Positions 1-8,224 are shown, numbered from the stretch's first letter. The stretch is 47,073 nucleotides of DNA from Bacteroidaceae bacterium (GCA_017467745.1 JAFUKV010000147.1:1-47073); one strand, 5' to 3'. Notes: generated from the letters alone by a model not told the origin. Program-made: numbers and translations.

Positions 1-527
1 ATCATCTTTTCTGCCGGACTGGCTTTATAATCGAACATAAGAGCTGTGGGACGTTTAGTAAACGGTATGCCCGAAATCATTTTGCTCTGCGGATTATTGG
101 TATTACGTATAGGTTCGTCCATCTCGCCTAAAAAAATAGTGCCGGAGGCTAAAACTTTTATATTGAACATTCCCAATACTTTGCATGACACTAATTTTGT
201 TTCCATTCGGGCGCAATAACCATCGCCCCGTTTTTCCGGAAAAACGGTAGTGCTGGTTTTTATAACCCCCATCACGTTTGCCAATACGTTAGAACTTCCC
301 CACGGAGACTCTTTCGGAACATACGCAACGCTTCCTTTTACCGTATCAGACGGCGCCACAGCATATACATACTGAGTATGTCCTCCTAACAAAGGAGACT
401 CCTTTATTTCTCGCGTCAACCAATTATCCATATCACCAAAAGGTATCGGCTCTACCGTTTGAGCATAAAGGGTTGCATAACCGCCCAGAACGACAACTAA
501 CAACAAAATATATTTCCTGATCTTCAT
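1..527 (-). CDS. PCMD-domain secreted protein (C-terminus cut by window edge)
   Basis: The reading frame begins at an ATG at 527 and runs off the left edge, so only about the first 175 residues are visible. Residues 1-22 form a signal peptide (MKIRKY, a hydrophobic stretch, then ATLYAQ). The mature part ends with GIPFTKRPTALMFDYKA, which resembles the start of the PCMD (putative carbohydrate metabolism) domain, a beta-sandwich domain common in Bacteroidetes surface proteins. Function is not known for this family. It lies 40 bp downstream of the sulfotransferase on the same strand with no visible terminator between, so it may be the last gene of the sulfation operon, though that is inference. 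Confidence is high that it is coding and moderate on the domain. Confidence 0.75.
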   Translation of the reverse strand, partial: MKIRKYILLLVVVLGGYATLYAQTVEPIPFGDMDNWLTREIKESPLLGGHTQYVYAVAPSDTVKGSVAYVPKESPWGSSNVLANVMGVIKTSTTVFPEKRGDGYCARMETKLVSCKVLGMFNIKVLASGTIFLGEMDEPIRNTNNPQSKMISGIPFTKRPTALMFDYKASPAEKM

Positions 528-567
528 ATATTTACAAAATAATGAATAATAAATTACTCTTCTGTTT

Positions 568-1674
568 TTATAATTTATATCCCCATTGATTTAAAGCGAA
601 CGACCAATTGTCTTCTACTATTTTCACCGTCTCCGGAGCATATCGATAATTATTTTTCTTATATCCTTTTTTCGACGCTAAATAAGCCTCTATATCCGAA
701 CGAGCTTCCTCTAAACCCGGAATAGATAGAGTTTGATAGATTTTTTCTGTCTGAGACATAGCATCCGCTTCAAAATCTTCAAATTTAATTTCTATTAAAT
801 TGCCTTCCGGAATAAGGTGTTTATCCGTTTCATATTTGTGCAACAATTTCGAATAAATTTCTATTATATTGTTTTGTAGCTGCTCGGGCGATATGGATTG
901 CAATTGCAACGGTCTAATCGTATTGGTAAAGAAACTGCGAGTAGACTCGAATACCGTATACGGATTACGTACCAAATAGATAAATTTAGCATCCGGAAAC
1001 ATCCTCAACAACTCTGGGATACGCCCCGTATGCGGCGGGTTTTTCGATAAAAATTGCGTTCCGTTCGTATTCCACAAAGAAATTTTTATCAACTTATCAA
1101 ATGCGTTACGGAATATCTCGTATTCTTGTTCCGGCAGGTTGTTAAACAGCAAATACCGGTCGCAGTACTCCATTGTATGTTTCGGAAAAAACCAGAAATT
1201 ATAAAACGTGTACGGCATCATATTGGCTAAGGCAAACTCTTCTTCCTGAGGCAAGTCTACCTGTAACTCCATATTATCGGTAGGTCGCTTGTCGGGCATC
1301 AGCATGGATGTGCTTTTTTTAAAAAACGATTGCCCGAAAAGCATCAAATTCGGAAATACCGTTTGATATGTAGTATTGTACGCAAAATGCTTATCTTTCG
1401 ACAATACGTTATGAACAAACGTTGTACCGCTTCGCCAGTGCCCTAATATAAACACAGGAGGCAGGTCTACGGTTTTATCCTGTAAAAGTTTTTTATACCG
1501 TCTGTCTTCAAGCGGTTGCAATAAACCCAACAAACGGCAACACGCTTTTGTCAATCGAAATTTATTGCGATATGGAGCATCTACGCATTTATCTTTTGTA
1601 ATGGCCTTAAACGTTTTCCATTGCGCTCCTACCAGCGTATTGATAGGAAGTTTATCAAATTCCAATAATCCCAT
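568..1674 (-). CDS. PAPS-dependent sulfotransferase
   Basis: Transfers the sulfuryl group of 3'-phosphoadenosine-5'-phosphosulfate (PAPS) to a hydroxyl or amine acceptor. The 368-residue protein has the 5'-phosphosulfate-binding loop GHWRSGTT at residues 78-85 and the 3'-phosphate-binding motif RNPYTVFEST at 236-245. QEEEFALANM (143-152) and KNPPHTGRI (211-219) are typical of the Sulfotransfer_3-like group. No signal peptide is visible, so it should act in the cytosol. It starts 10 bp after cysN, at the end of an operon that makes PAPS and destroys the by-product PAP, which strongly supports true sulfotransferase activity. From memory, a Bacteroides thetaiotaomicron sulfotransferase (BT_0416) next to cysteine-pathway genes makes sterol sulfates. 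This protein may be its counterpart, but the acceptor cannot be read from sequence. Confidence 0.9.
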   Translation of the reverse strand: MGLLEFDKLPINTLVGAQWKTFKAITKDKCVDAPYRNKFRLTKACCRLLGLLQPLEDRRYKKLLQDKTVDLPPVFILGHWRSGTTFVHNVLSKDKHFAYNTTYQTVFPNLMLFGQSFFKKSTSMLMPDKRPTDNMELQVDLPQEEEFALANMMPYTFYNFWFFPKHTMEYCDRYLLFNNLPEQEYEIFRNAFDKLIKISLWNTNGTQFLSKNPPHTGRIPELLRMFPDAKFIYLVRNPYTVFESTRSFFTNTIRPLQLQSISPEQLQNNIIEIYSKLLHKYETDKHLIPEGNLIEIKFEDFEADAMSQTEKIYQTLSIPGLEEARSDIEAYLASKKGYKKNNYRYAPETVKIVEDNWSFALNQWGYKL

Positions 1675-1684
1675 ATACGTCAGC

Positions 1685-3418
1685 TTATTGAACTATTTTA
1701 TTTACTACATCCTCTACGGCAGAAGATATTTTGTTTCGTTCCGTCGAAATACTTATCATCGACCCTTTATTTCTTTCTTGGGTAATAACTACCAAGTTAT
1801 CATCGTTTCCCGCTCCATCGCAAGTAATACAAATAACAACAAGCCCCTGCATACGCAATGTACGGCCTATACGGTCGCAAATATCCGAATCCAGTTGTAA
1901 AGCGACAGCGTCTATAACAGCCACCGTCCTACCAATATCCGTCAACCGGCGTTCAAGCATATAAGCATATTCACGTTTCGCCTCTGCCGAATTACCGGCA
2001 ATAGAAAACACACAGCCTTCCTGATCAAGACGTTTCGCCTTCTCTTCCATACTAACGGCAGATATGCCTTCCGACATTTTTTTACGAACATCGTCGGTTA
2101 TATTTGACGCAATATCTTTGCTGTTAATTTTATCGATAATCATCCCTACCGCACAAGTATTATTCGTTATCGGGTCTATCAGGATGAAAGCTCCGCAGTT
2201 TTTATTGTCTTTATACGGATCGAAAAACAGCGGTTTGTTTGTAGCCAACGTAACGCGACCTATTTCGTTCAATGCCAATACATCGGCGGCCGATTGCCGC
2301 AACGTATTCACATCCACTTTATAGCGTACTGAGTCTATGTGCGCACGTGTCGTATTCGTAGTATGTTTCAGATAGTACTGCTGTCCGGCATCCATCGTCT
2401 TCTCGTCCATCCAAACAAGCATAGCCTCGAAATTACGGCCTATGCGCGGCAAATCGGACGGATGTACCAACATCTCTCCGCGCGAAACATCTATTTCATC
2501 TTCTAACGTTAACGTAACAGACTGAGGGGGGAACGCTTTAACTAATTCCCCATCGTATGTATATATTGATTTTACCCTCGATTTTTTACCCGAAGGCAAA
2601 GCGACAACTTCGTCTCCCTTCTGCACGATTCCCGAAGCTATTTTTCCGCAAAATCCCCGAAAATCGAGATTCGGGCGAGACACATACTGTACCGGATAAC
2701 GGAAATTCTCAAAATTCTGGTCGCTGGCAACATGAACGGTTTCTAAAAATCCCAGCAAAGGCATTCCCGTATACCAATCCATATTTTCAGACAACTCTAC
2801 TACATTGTCTCCTTTCAGCGCCGACAACGGTATACATTGTATATCGGGAATATTAAACGGCGCGACAAACGTTTTATAATCATCCACAATCTTGTCGAAA
2901 ACAGATTGGCTATAATCAACCAAATCCATTTTATTGACAGCTAAAACAACATGTTTAATACCCAACAACGATATCAAATACGAATGACGTTTGGTTTGCG
3001 TGATTACTCCTGTACGGGCATCAACAAGAATAATAGCTAAATTGGCGGTAGAACCGCCTGTTATCATATTACGAGTATATTGTTCGTGCCCCGGAGTATC
3101 GGCAATAATAAATTTTCGCTTATTAGTAGAAAAATAGCGGTAAGCCACATCTATGGTTATACCCTGCTCACGTTCAGCTTTTAAACCGTCGAGCAACAAA
3201 GCGTAATCTATATTATTTTCTCCGGCGTTCCCTACTCGCTTACTATCTCTTTCAAGAGCGACCAATTGGTCTTCGTACAGTTTTTTACTGTCGAACAGCA
3301 GACGCCCTATCAACGTAGATTTTCCGTCATCTACCGAACCGGCGGTCAACAAACGCAACAAATCTTTCTTTTCGTCTTGATCAAGAAACTCTTTTATATT
3401 TAGTGTCGGTGTTGTCAT
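1685..3418 (-). CDS. cysN: Sulfate adenylyltransferase subunit 1 (CysN) with degenerate APS-kinase-like tail
   Basis: GTPase subunit of ATP sulfurylase, which with CysD makes adenosine 5'-phosphosulfate (APS) from ATP and sulfate. Residues 1-455 are a normal CysN: G1 loop GSVDDGKST (27-35), DTPGHEQY (107-114), NKMD (162-165), then the EF-Tu-like beta-barrel domains. At 577 residues it is about 100 longer than a plain CysN and shorter than a CysNC fusion. Residues about 465-577 follow an APS-kinase fold pattern but have lost the key residues: the P-loop position reads AGNSAEAKR instead of GLSGSGKST, DGDN is replaced by DAVA, and the FSxxDRxENIRR block is missing. This tail is therefore probably non-catalytic. 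A complete cysC lies upstream in the same operon. cysD ends 12 bp before this start. Confidence 0.95.
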   Translation of the reverse strand: MTTPTLNIKEFLDQDEKKDLLRLLTAGSVDDGKSTLIGRLLFDSKKLYEDQLVALERDSKRVGNAGENNIDYALLLDGLKAEREQGITIDVAYRYFSTNKRKFIIADTPGHEQYTRNMITGGSTANLAIILVDARTGVITQTKRHSYLISLLGIKHVVLAVNKMDLVDYSQSVFDKIVDDYKTFVAPFNIPDIQCIPLSALKGDNVVELSENMDWYTGMPLLGFLETVHVASDQNFENFRYPVQYVSRPNLDFRGFCGKIASGIVQKGDEVVALPSGKKSRVKSIYTYDGELVKAFPPQSVTLTLEDEIDVSRGEMLVHPSDLPRIGRNFEAMLVWMDEKTMDAGQQYYLKHTTNTTRAHIDSVRYKVDVNTLRQSAADVLALNEIGRVTLATNKPLFFDPYKDNKNCGAFILIDPITNNTCAVGMIIDKINSKDIASNITDDVRKKMSEGISAVSMEEKAKRLDQEGCVFSIAGNSAEAKREYAYMLERRLTDIGRTVAVIDAVALQLDSDICDRIGRTLRMQGLVVICITCDGAGNDDNLVVITQERNKGSMISISTERNKISSAVEDVVNKIVQ

Positions 3419-3430
3419 AATCTGTTCGTC

Positions 3431-4339
3431 TTAAAAATATCCTTCTCTTTTTTTCTGTTCCATACTGGCTTCTTGGTCGAAGTCTATAACCCGAGTGGTA
3501 CGTTCCGATTTTGTAGTGGTCATCATCTCTTCTACGATTTTTTCAATCGTATCCGCATCCGATTCTATCGCCCCGGTCAACGGGTAACAACCCAATGTAC
3601 GGAACCGTACTTTCATCATCTTGGCTTGTTCTCTGTACTTTTCAGGCATACGGTCGTCATCTGCCATAATAAGATTGCCATCAATATTAACAATAGGACG
3701 TTCTTTCGCAAAGTAGAGCGGAACAATGGGTATGTTTTCAAGACGGATATATTGCCAAACGTCCAACTCCGTCCAATTAGATAAGGGGAAAACTCGTATC
3801 GATTCTCCTTTATTGACTTTCGTATTGTAAATATCCCACAACTCCGGGCGCTGGTTCTTAGGATCCCACTGATGAAACCGGTCTCGGAAAGAGAAAATAC
3901 GTTCTTTCGCGCGCGACTTCTCTTCATCCCGCCGGGCTCCGCCAAACGCCGCATCAAACTTATATTTATCGAGAGCAGCCAAAAGAGCCTGCGTTTTCAT
4001 CAAATCGGTGTGTACTTTACTGCCGTGCGTAAACGGCCCTACTCCTGCTTTGAAAGCCTCTTCGTTCGACTCTACTATCAAATTCCAATCGTGGTCGCGG
4101 GCGTATTGGTCGCGAAACTCGATCATTTCCCGGAATTTCCATTTAGAATCGATGTGCATAAGCGGGAAAGGAACCTTTCCCGGCGCAAACGCCTTTTCGG
4201 CCAAACGCACCATAACAGACGAGTCTTTACCGATAGAATAAAGCATAACCGGATTTTGAAATTCGGCCGCCACTTCACGGATAATGTATATCGCTTCGGC
4301 TTCCAGCTCTTTTAAATGACTTAATTTATATTCTGACAT
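3431..4339 (-). CDS. cysD: Sulfate adenylyltransferase subunit 2 (CysD)
   Basis: Catalytic subunit of ATP sulfurylase; adenylylates sulfate to APS together with the CysN GTPase. The PP-loop motif SIGKDS is at residues 35-40 of a 302-residue protein, the usual CysD length. The frame is open further upstream to 4399, but that would add 20 residues rich in Phe/Tyr/Asn and overlap cysC. The ATG at 4339 begins MSEYKLSHLKELEAEAIYI, the normal CysD N-terminus, so it is preferred. It sits 19 bp after cysC and 12 bp before cysN, in the operon order cysC-cysD-cysN. The close spacing implies co-translation of the two ATP-sulfurylase subunits. Confidence 0.95.
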   Translation of the reverse strand: MSEYKLSHLKELEAEAIYIIREVAAEFQNPVMLYSIGKDSSVMVRLAEKAFAPGKVPFPLMHIDSKWKFREMIEFRDQYARDHDWNLIVESNEEAFKAGVGPFTHGSKVHTDLMKTQALLAALDKYKFDAAFGGARRDEEKSRAKERIFSFRDRFHQWDPKNQRPELWDIYNTKVNKGESIRVFPLSNWTELDVWQYIRLENIPIVPLYFAKERPIVNIDGNLIMADDDRMPEKYREQAKMMKVRFRTLGCYPLTGAIESDADTIEKIVEEMMTTTKSERTTRVIDFDQEASMEQKKREGYF

Positions 4340-4358
4340 ATTTTTGATATTGTTCTTA

Positions 4359-4967
4359 TTATAACAAAACTCTCGGTAAAATTTTTTCCAATAAAACATC
4401 TACCGACTCTTCTATCGTCAATTTCGAAGTGTCTAACGTCAAATCGGGGTGTGCCGGCGCTTCAAAAGGTGCGCTGATTCCCGTAAAGTTTTTTATCTCG
4501 CCTTTGCGGGCTTTGGCATACAGACCTTTTACATCTCGTTGTTCGCATACCTCCAACGGCGTATTGACAAACACTTCCATAAAATTTTCTTTTCCTATTA
4601 TACTGGCTGCCATCTCACGTAAATCGTTATTGGGACTGATAAACGCAGCAATAGCTATAACTCCGGTATCTATGAACAATTTGCAGACTTCCGCTATACG
4701 ACGAATATTTTCTACTCTGTCAGCCTCAGAAAAGCCTAAATTATTATTAATTCCGCTACGGATATTATCTCCGTCAAGGATACGGCAAAGCAACCCTCGC
4801 TTATGTAACTCACGCTCCAACGCTATCGCTATGGTGCTCTTTCCCGAGCCGGACAGTCCGGTAAACCAAATCATCAGGCTACGCTGTTTCAAAAGCGACT
4901 CTTTATCGCTCCGCCCCATCATACGGTCGAAAATCGGATATATATTGTTTTCGTTTAAAATTTCCAT
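4359..4967 (-). CDS. cysC: Adenylylsulfate kinase (CysC)
   Basis: Phosphorylates APS at the 3' position with ATP to give PAPS, the sulfate donor used by the sulfotransferase at the operon end. All catalytic features are present in the 202-residue protein: P-loop GLSGSGKST (37-45), DGDN (65-68), the FSEADRVENIRR block (79-90) and FISP after the third strand. The ATG at 4967 (MEILNENN) is preferred; the longer frame to 5003 would add a hydrophobic 12-residue extension. With this start the gene overlaps the 3' end of the permease gene by 13 bp, consistent with translational coupling. This intact kinase makes the degenerate kinase-like tail on CysN redundant for catalysis. Confidence 0.95.
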   Translation of the reverse strand: MEILNENNIYPIFDRMMGRSDKESLLKQRSLMIWFTGLSGSGKSTIAIALERELHKRGLLCRILDGDNIRSGINNNLGFSEADRVENIRRIAEVCKLFIDTGVIAIAAFISPNNDLREMAASIIGKENFMEVFVNTPLEVCEQRDVKGLYAKARKGEIKNFTGISAPFEAPAHPDLTLDTSKLTIEESVDVLLEKILPRVLL

Positions 4968-6508
4968 ATCAAAGGTATTAAAAAAACAGAAAGCAAAAAG
5001 CAAATAATATTGAGCGGCAAACCTACTTTCACAAAATCAGTAAATTTATATCCGCCCACCCCCTGCACTATCAAGTTTGTTTGATATCCGATTGGCGTAC
5101 TGAACGCTGCCGATGCCGCTATACATATTGTAATGAAAAACGGCGTAGGATCTACCCCCAATTGCATAGCCACCGACAATGCTACCGGAAAACCTAATGC
5201 TGCGGCAGCGTTATTGGTAATCAATTCAGTTACCGCATTCACTATCAGATAGAGCATCGCTAACAGCGCATACGGCCCGTAACTATGCGATAAATTGATA
5301 ATATAGCCAGCAGCCATAGCTGCAAGCCCGGAATTTTCCATCGCTTTACTGATAGCGAAAGCACAAGCGATTGTTATTAAGATATCCCAAGAAATATATT
5401 TGGTATATTTCTTAGGCGGAAAGATTTTCGTCCACGCCATGATTATCGTGGTAACGCAAACAAAAAAGAACATATCCAACTTAATGCCCGGAATGCGCTC
5501 TTTCACGGCCGGAAGTTCTCCTATCGTAGCTCCGACAATCATTATAAACAACAGTATTAAAGCAAACCACCTTTTCTTTTTAGACATGGGACTCTCCCTA
5601 TCCGTACCATTCGCCAAAAGAACAAATACGCTCGAATCTCCCCACGTCGGAATAAACGTATCATCCGCCCAAAGTATCAAAGTATCTCCCTCATGAAACA
5701 CCACACTGTCCAAATCACGCGTATAACGGATTCCTCCGCTTCTTATTTCCTTTACGATAGCTCCGTAATGGCGAGTAAAATTAAACTCTTTCACAGTTTT
5801 ATTAATTCCCGGAAAACGAGAACTAAGCACAGCCTCCACCCGATGCAAGTTTCCCAAATTTCCTTCATCCGAGTCATCGTCCGAATTATTATCCCGTACA
5901 TCCGGTAACAACTTGTTTGAGAACAACAGCATATAAATAATACCGGCAATAGCGATAGGAAGCCCTACCCACGCTATTTCAAACATCGAGAATCCTTCAT
6001 ATCCGGCATCTATAATCATGCCATGTACTACCAAGTTGGTTGAGGTTCCGATAAGCGTACAAATTCCACCTAATACTGTGGCGTAAGACAATGGAATAAG
6101 AAATTTAGTGGCGGGAACCCTCACCTTCTCCGCCCAACGCTTGATGATAGGAGCAAATATAACTACAACGGGGGTATTATTTAAAAATGCCGAAATAAAA
6201 GCAATAGAGGGTAATATTCTCAACTGCGTATTAAACAATGTAGGTTTACCGCTCGGAAGAAGTTTTTTTATCACATGTTCCAACGCCCCGCTTTGCCGAA
6301 TACCTTCGCTTACTAAGAAAAGCATAGCCACCGTTATCATCCCCTTATTGCTGAATCCTTCCAACATCTCTTTCGGGGTCAATATTCCGGCACATAAAAA
6401 AAACACAACTACCGACAACAACACCAAACCCGGACGCATCTTATCCAGAATTAAAACGGTGAGCATTGCGATAAGACCAAAAAGCACTAAATAAGCATCG
6501 AATGACAT
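4955..6508 (-). CDS. SLC13/DASS-family anion permease, probable sulfate importer
   Basis: A polytopic inner-membrane transporter of 517 residues. It carries the two family signatures expected in the inverted repeats: IGTSTNLVV near residues 153-161 and the C-terminal STPIGYQTNLIVQG, each preceded by an Asn-rich helix (FLNNTPVVV, ITNNAAAALG). Between the halves, residues about 224-284 form one TrkA-C (RCK-C) cytosolic domain; many relatives in this group carry two. SLC13 members move sulfate or dicarboxylates with sodium. The position between cysQ (9 bp gap) and cysC (13 bp overlap) points to sulfate as the substrate, but this is inferred from context only. Confidence 0.88.
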   Translation of the reverse strand: MSFDAYLVLFGLIAMLTVLILDKMRPGLVLLSVVVFFLCAGILTPKEMLEGFSNKGMITVAMLFLVSEGIRQSGALEHVIKKLLPSGKPTLFNTQLRILPSIAFISAFLNNTPVVVIFAPIIKRWAEKVRVPATKFLIPLSYATVLGGICTLIGTSTNLVVHGMIIDAGYEGFSMFEIAWVGLPIAIAGIIYMLLFSNKLLPDVRDNNSDDDSDEGNLGNLHRVEAVLSSRFPGINKTVKEFNFTRHYGAIVKEIRSGGIRYTRDLDSVVFHEGDTLILWADDTFIPTWGDSSVFVLLANGTDRESPMSKKKRWFALILLFIMIVGATIGELPAVKERIPGIKLDMFFFVCVTTIIMAWTKIFPPKKYTKYISWDILITIACAFAISKAMENSGLAAMAAGYIINLSHSYGPYALLAMLYLIVNAVTELITNNAAAALGFPVALSVAMQLGVDPTPFFITICIAASAAFSTPIGYQTNLIVQGVGGYKFTDFVKVGLPLNIICFLLSVFLIPLIWKF

Positions 6509-6517
6509 AATAATAAA

Positions 6518-7336
6518 TTATTTATTTTTAAGTGCAATAAAAAAAGGATTATGCAAATCCTCTTTATTGTAGCACAACGGAACAGCAGTACCCGAACGGT
6601 ACATATCCATCCCCGCAGCACGCAACAGAGCATGTCCCGCAGCTGTATCCCACTCCATTGTCGGAGCATTACGCGGATATATGTCGGCAGCACCTTCTGC
6701 CACCAAACATATTTTCAACGAACTTCCCACAGACGTAGTTACCAAATCGGGATATTCTTTTTTTAATTCCAAGAGCAGAGCTTCCGTATCCTTATCCATA
6801 TGCGAACGAGAAGCCACAGCCGTATAAGGGCGTTCCTTTTTTATCGGCAAACGTAGAGCCGCTTGTCTTAAACCGACAATATCCATTTTCTGAATATCCG
6901 CTTTTTCAGTTACAGTAGTTTTATATGCTCCGTTTTCTTCATCTCCAAAATAGAGCAGCCCGCTTACCGGAACATAAATAACACCCAAAACCGGAATACC
7001 TTCGTTTACCAACGCTATATTTACCGTAAACTCTCCATTCCGTTTAATAAACTCTTTCGTCCCGTCCAACGGATCGACAATCCAAAGCGTTGGCCACAAA
7101 CGCCTCTCTTGATACGGTATGCTCCTACCCTCCTCGCTCAATATAGGGTAAGGGAGTTTTTCCAAACAACCCGATATAATTTGATGCGCACATCTATCAG
7201 CAATGGTTAACGGTGAATTATCCGCCTTTTTTTCTATCTCGAAATCGGACAACGGATCAGTATATATTTCCATTATCTTTCGACCGGCAAGAACCGCTGC
7301 CCATATGGCGTTTAATAATAACACGTTTGTATCCAT
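6518..7336 (-). CDS. cysQ: 3'(2'),5'-bisphosphate nucleotidase (CysQ)
   Basis: Hydrolyses 3'-phosphoadenosine 5'-phosphate (PAP), the by-product of sulfotransferases, to AMP, relieving product inhibition. The protein has the metal-binding motifs of the inositol monophosphatase/FIG superfamily: E68-E69 in LSEEG, DPLDGTKEF at 88-96, and WDTAAG starting at W229, plus the CysQ-typical VASRSHMD (174-181). The frame is open to 7372, but a -7 promoter box at 7353-7360 lies inside that extension, so the ATG at 7336 (MDTNVLLLNA, 272 residues) is chosen. It is the first gene of the sulfation operon and starts about 10 nt after the predicted transcription start. Confidence 0.93.
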   Translation of the reverse strand: MDTNVLLLNAIWAAVLAGRKIMEIYTDPLSDFEIEKKADNSPLTIADRCAHQIISGCLEKLPYPILSEEGRSIPYQERRLWPTLWIVDPLDGTKEFIKRNGEFTVNIALVNEGIPVLGVIYVPVSGLLYFGDEENGAYKTTVTEKADIQKMDIVGLRQAALRLPIKKERPYTAVASRSHMDKDTEALLLELKKEYPDLVTTSVGSSLKICLVAEGAADIYPRNAPTMEWDTAAGHALLRAAGMDMYRSGTAVPLCYNKEDLHNPFFIALKNK

Positions 7337-7352
7337 TTGGAAAAACTTTTTG

Positions 7353-7360
7353 CAAAAATA
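7353..7360 (-). promoter_or_regulatory. Bacteroidetes -7 box for the sulfation operon
   Basis: On the minus strand this reads TATTTTTG followed by C, matching TAnnTTTGC. A TTG on the same strand lies about 22 nt upstream (7383-7385), near the expected -33 position. It would start transcription near 7347, just ahead of the cysQ ATG at 7336. Confidence 0.6.
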
Positions 7361-7556
7361 AAGTTTTTCCACGACTAATCCTCAATTTTAGCCGAATTTA
7401 TATTATTCAAAAATTCTATAAACAAATTCCTGACAAAACCGACAAACCAATACAAAATCCTATAAGGACACTCAATTTTTTCACTATGCTTACCAAGACA
7501 TATATTTCCCTATATTTCCTCTGAACGCGCTGAGTAGAAATGGACAGCAAACGAAC

Positions 7557-7589
7557 AAAAAACCACAAATCAATGATTTGTGGTTTTTT
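7557..7589. terminator. Bidirectional hairpin terminator
   Basis: A near-perfect palindrome, AACCACAAATCA / TGATTTGTGGTT, flanked by A runs on the left and T runs on the right, so it can terminate transcription on either strand. No recognisable gene ends directly at it. It may insulate the sulfation operon from transcription coming from the tRNA-Ser side. Confidence 0.65.
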
Positions 7590-7645
7590 ATTGCCCGAGA
7601 GTCCAGCTTGCAAGACTCCAAAAGTACCGGAAAGGACAAAATACT

Positions 7646-7699
7646 GTTACTAAATCGTTACTAAAATCATCTTCTCGTTTTCAGTAATAATTTAGTAAC
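7646..7699. repeat. GTTACTAAA repeats beside tRNA-Ser
   Basis: GTTACTAAAT at 7646-7655 is followed two bases later by GTTACTAAAA at 7657-7666, and the exact inverse ATTTAGTAAC is at 7690-7699. They lie in a 450-bp gene-free stretch downstream of a tRNA gene. Recombinase-binding repeats near an old attachment site are one possible explanation, but no integrase is present in the window and the arms could be chance in AT-rich DNA. Confidence 0.45.
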
Positions 7700-7749
7700 G
7701 AAACTCTGTCCGAACGGGGCTTTTTGCGTCTTTCGGATGTCCAAGAAGA

Positions 7750-7789
7750 GAAATAAAAAATCCCGTAAAATATTGATTTTACGGGATTT
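7750..7789 (-). terminator. Terminator downstream of tRNA-Ser
   Basis: A perfect 14-bp stem (AAATCCCGTAAAAT with its complement) and 4-nt loop at 7758-7789, followed on the minus strand by a T-rich run. It lies about 37 bp beyond the tRNA-Ser 3' end on the same strand, as expected for its terminator. Confidence 0.8.
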
Positions 7790-7825
7790 GTCATACTTTG
7801 ACCCTTTTTTGTCTTCGGGGTTCTG

Positions 7826-7910
7826 CGGAGAGAGAGGGATTCGAACCCCCGGAGCCTCGCAGCTCAACGGTTTTCAAGACCGCCGCAATCGACCACTCTG
7901 CCATCTCTCC
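7826..7910 (-). tRNA. tRNA-Ser (anticodon UGA)
   Basis: On the minus strand the acceptor stem GGAGAGA pairs with TCTCTCC. The D arm contains GCAGAGTGG. The anticodon stem GCGGT/ACCGT encloses loop CTTGAAA with anticodon TGA, reading UCA-type serine codons. A long variable arm follows, typical of class II tRNA-Ser, and the T loop is TTCGAAT. The discriminator base is G and the CCA end is not encoded. A -7 promoter box lies about 42 bp upstream and a strong hairpin terminator downstream. Confidence 0.95.
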
Positions 7911-7951
7911 TTTTCCCTATTTGAGAGTATATCTTCTCCGGAAAAGCGATG

Positions 7952-7959
7952 CAAATATA
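7952..7959 (-). promoter_or_regulatory. -7 box for tRNA-Ser
   Basis: Reads TATATTTG followed by C on the minus strand, a full match to TAnnTTTGC, about 42 bp upstream of the tRNA 5' end at 7910. Confidence 0.55.
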
Positions 7960-8187
7960 CAAGAAGTTTTTTTTGTATGCAAGAAAAGACAAATAATTTT
8001 ATTATTTTTTATTGACCCACTTCATATATAACACACATTCCTAATTTCTCGTTTGACAGAACAACTATTCTTTACCCAATAATAAAACGAATCTTATAAC
8101 ACACCGTATCACCAATAATACTTTTTTATCAGAAAATAGCGGTTTCCAAAGAACTCTATACTAATTATCAACTCATAAGAAGCAAAA
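7960..8187. other. Intergenic stretch with no gene seen
   Basis: AT-rich sequence between the tRNA-Ser promoter and the malate dehydrogenase terminator. I see no convincing reading frame, RNA structure or repeat in it. Confidence 0.5.
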
Positions 8188-8206
8188 AGCCCGGTTTATC
8201 CGGGCT
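8188..8206 (-). terminator. Terminator of malate dehydrogenase gene
   Basis: Stem AGCCCGG / CCGGGCT with a 5-nt loop, followed on the minus strand by a T run (TTTTTG). It lies 19 bp beyond the mdh stop codon. Confidence 0.85.
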
Positions 8207-8224
8207 GTTAACACTCTATATTTA

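Noticed and set aside
4340..4399. N-terminal extension of cysD to 4399
   Set aside because: The extension overlaps cysC and differs from the usual CysD start; the ATG at 4339 is the family N-terminus.
4429..5007. 192-codon plus-strand frame across cysC and the permease end
   Set aside because: It is antisense to cysC, whose motifs are complete, and its translation shows no family feature.
7416..7613. 65-codon minus-strand frame ending in the region beside cysQ
   Set aside because: It runs through the bidirectional hairpin terminator and has no recognisable feature.
7737..8031. Plus-strand frames of 77-92 codons over the tRNA-Ser
   Set aside because: Their sequence (GERGIRTPGASQLN-like) is the antisense translation of a tRNA gene, a common artefact.
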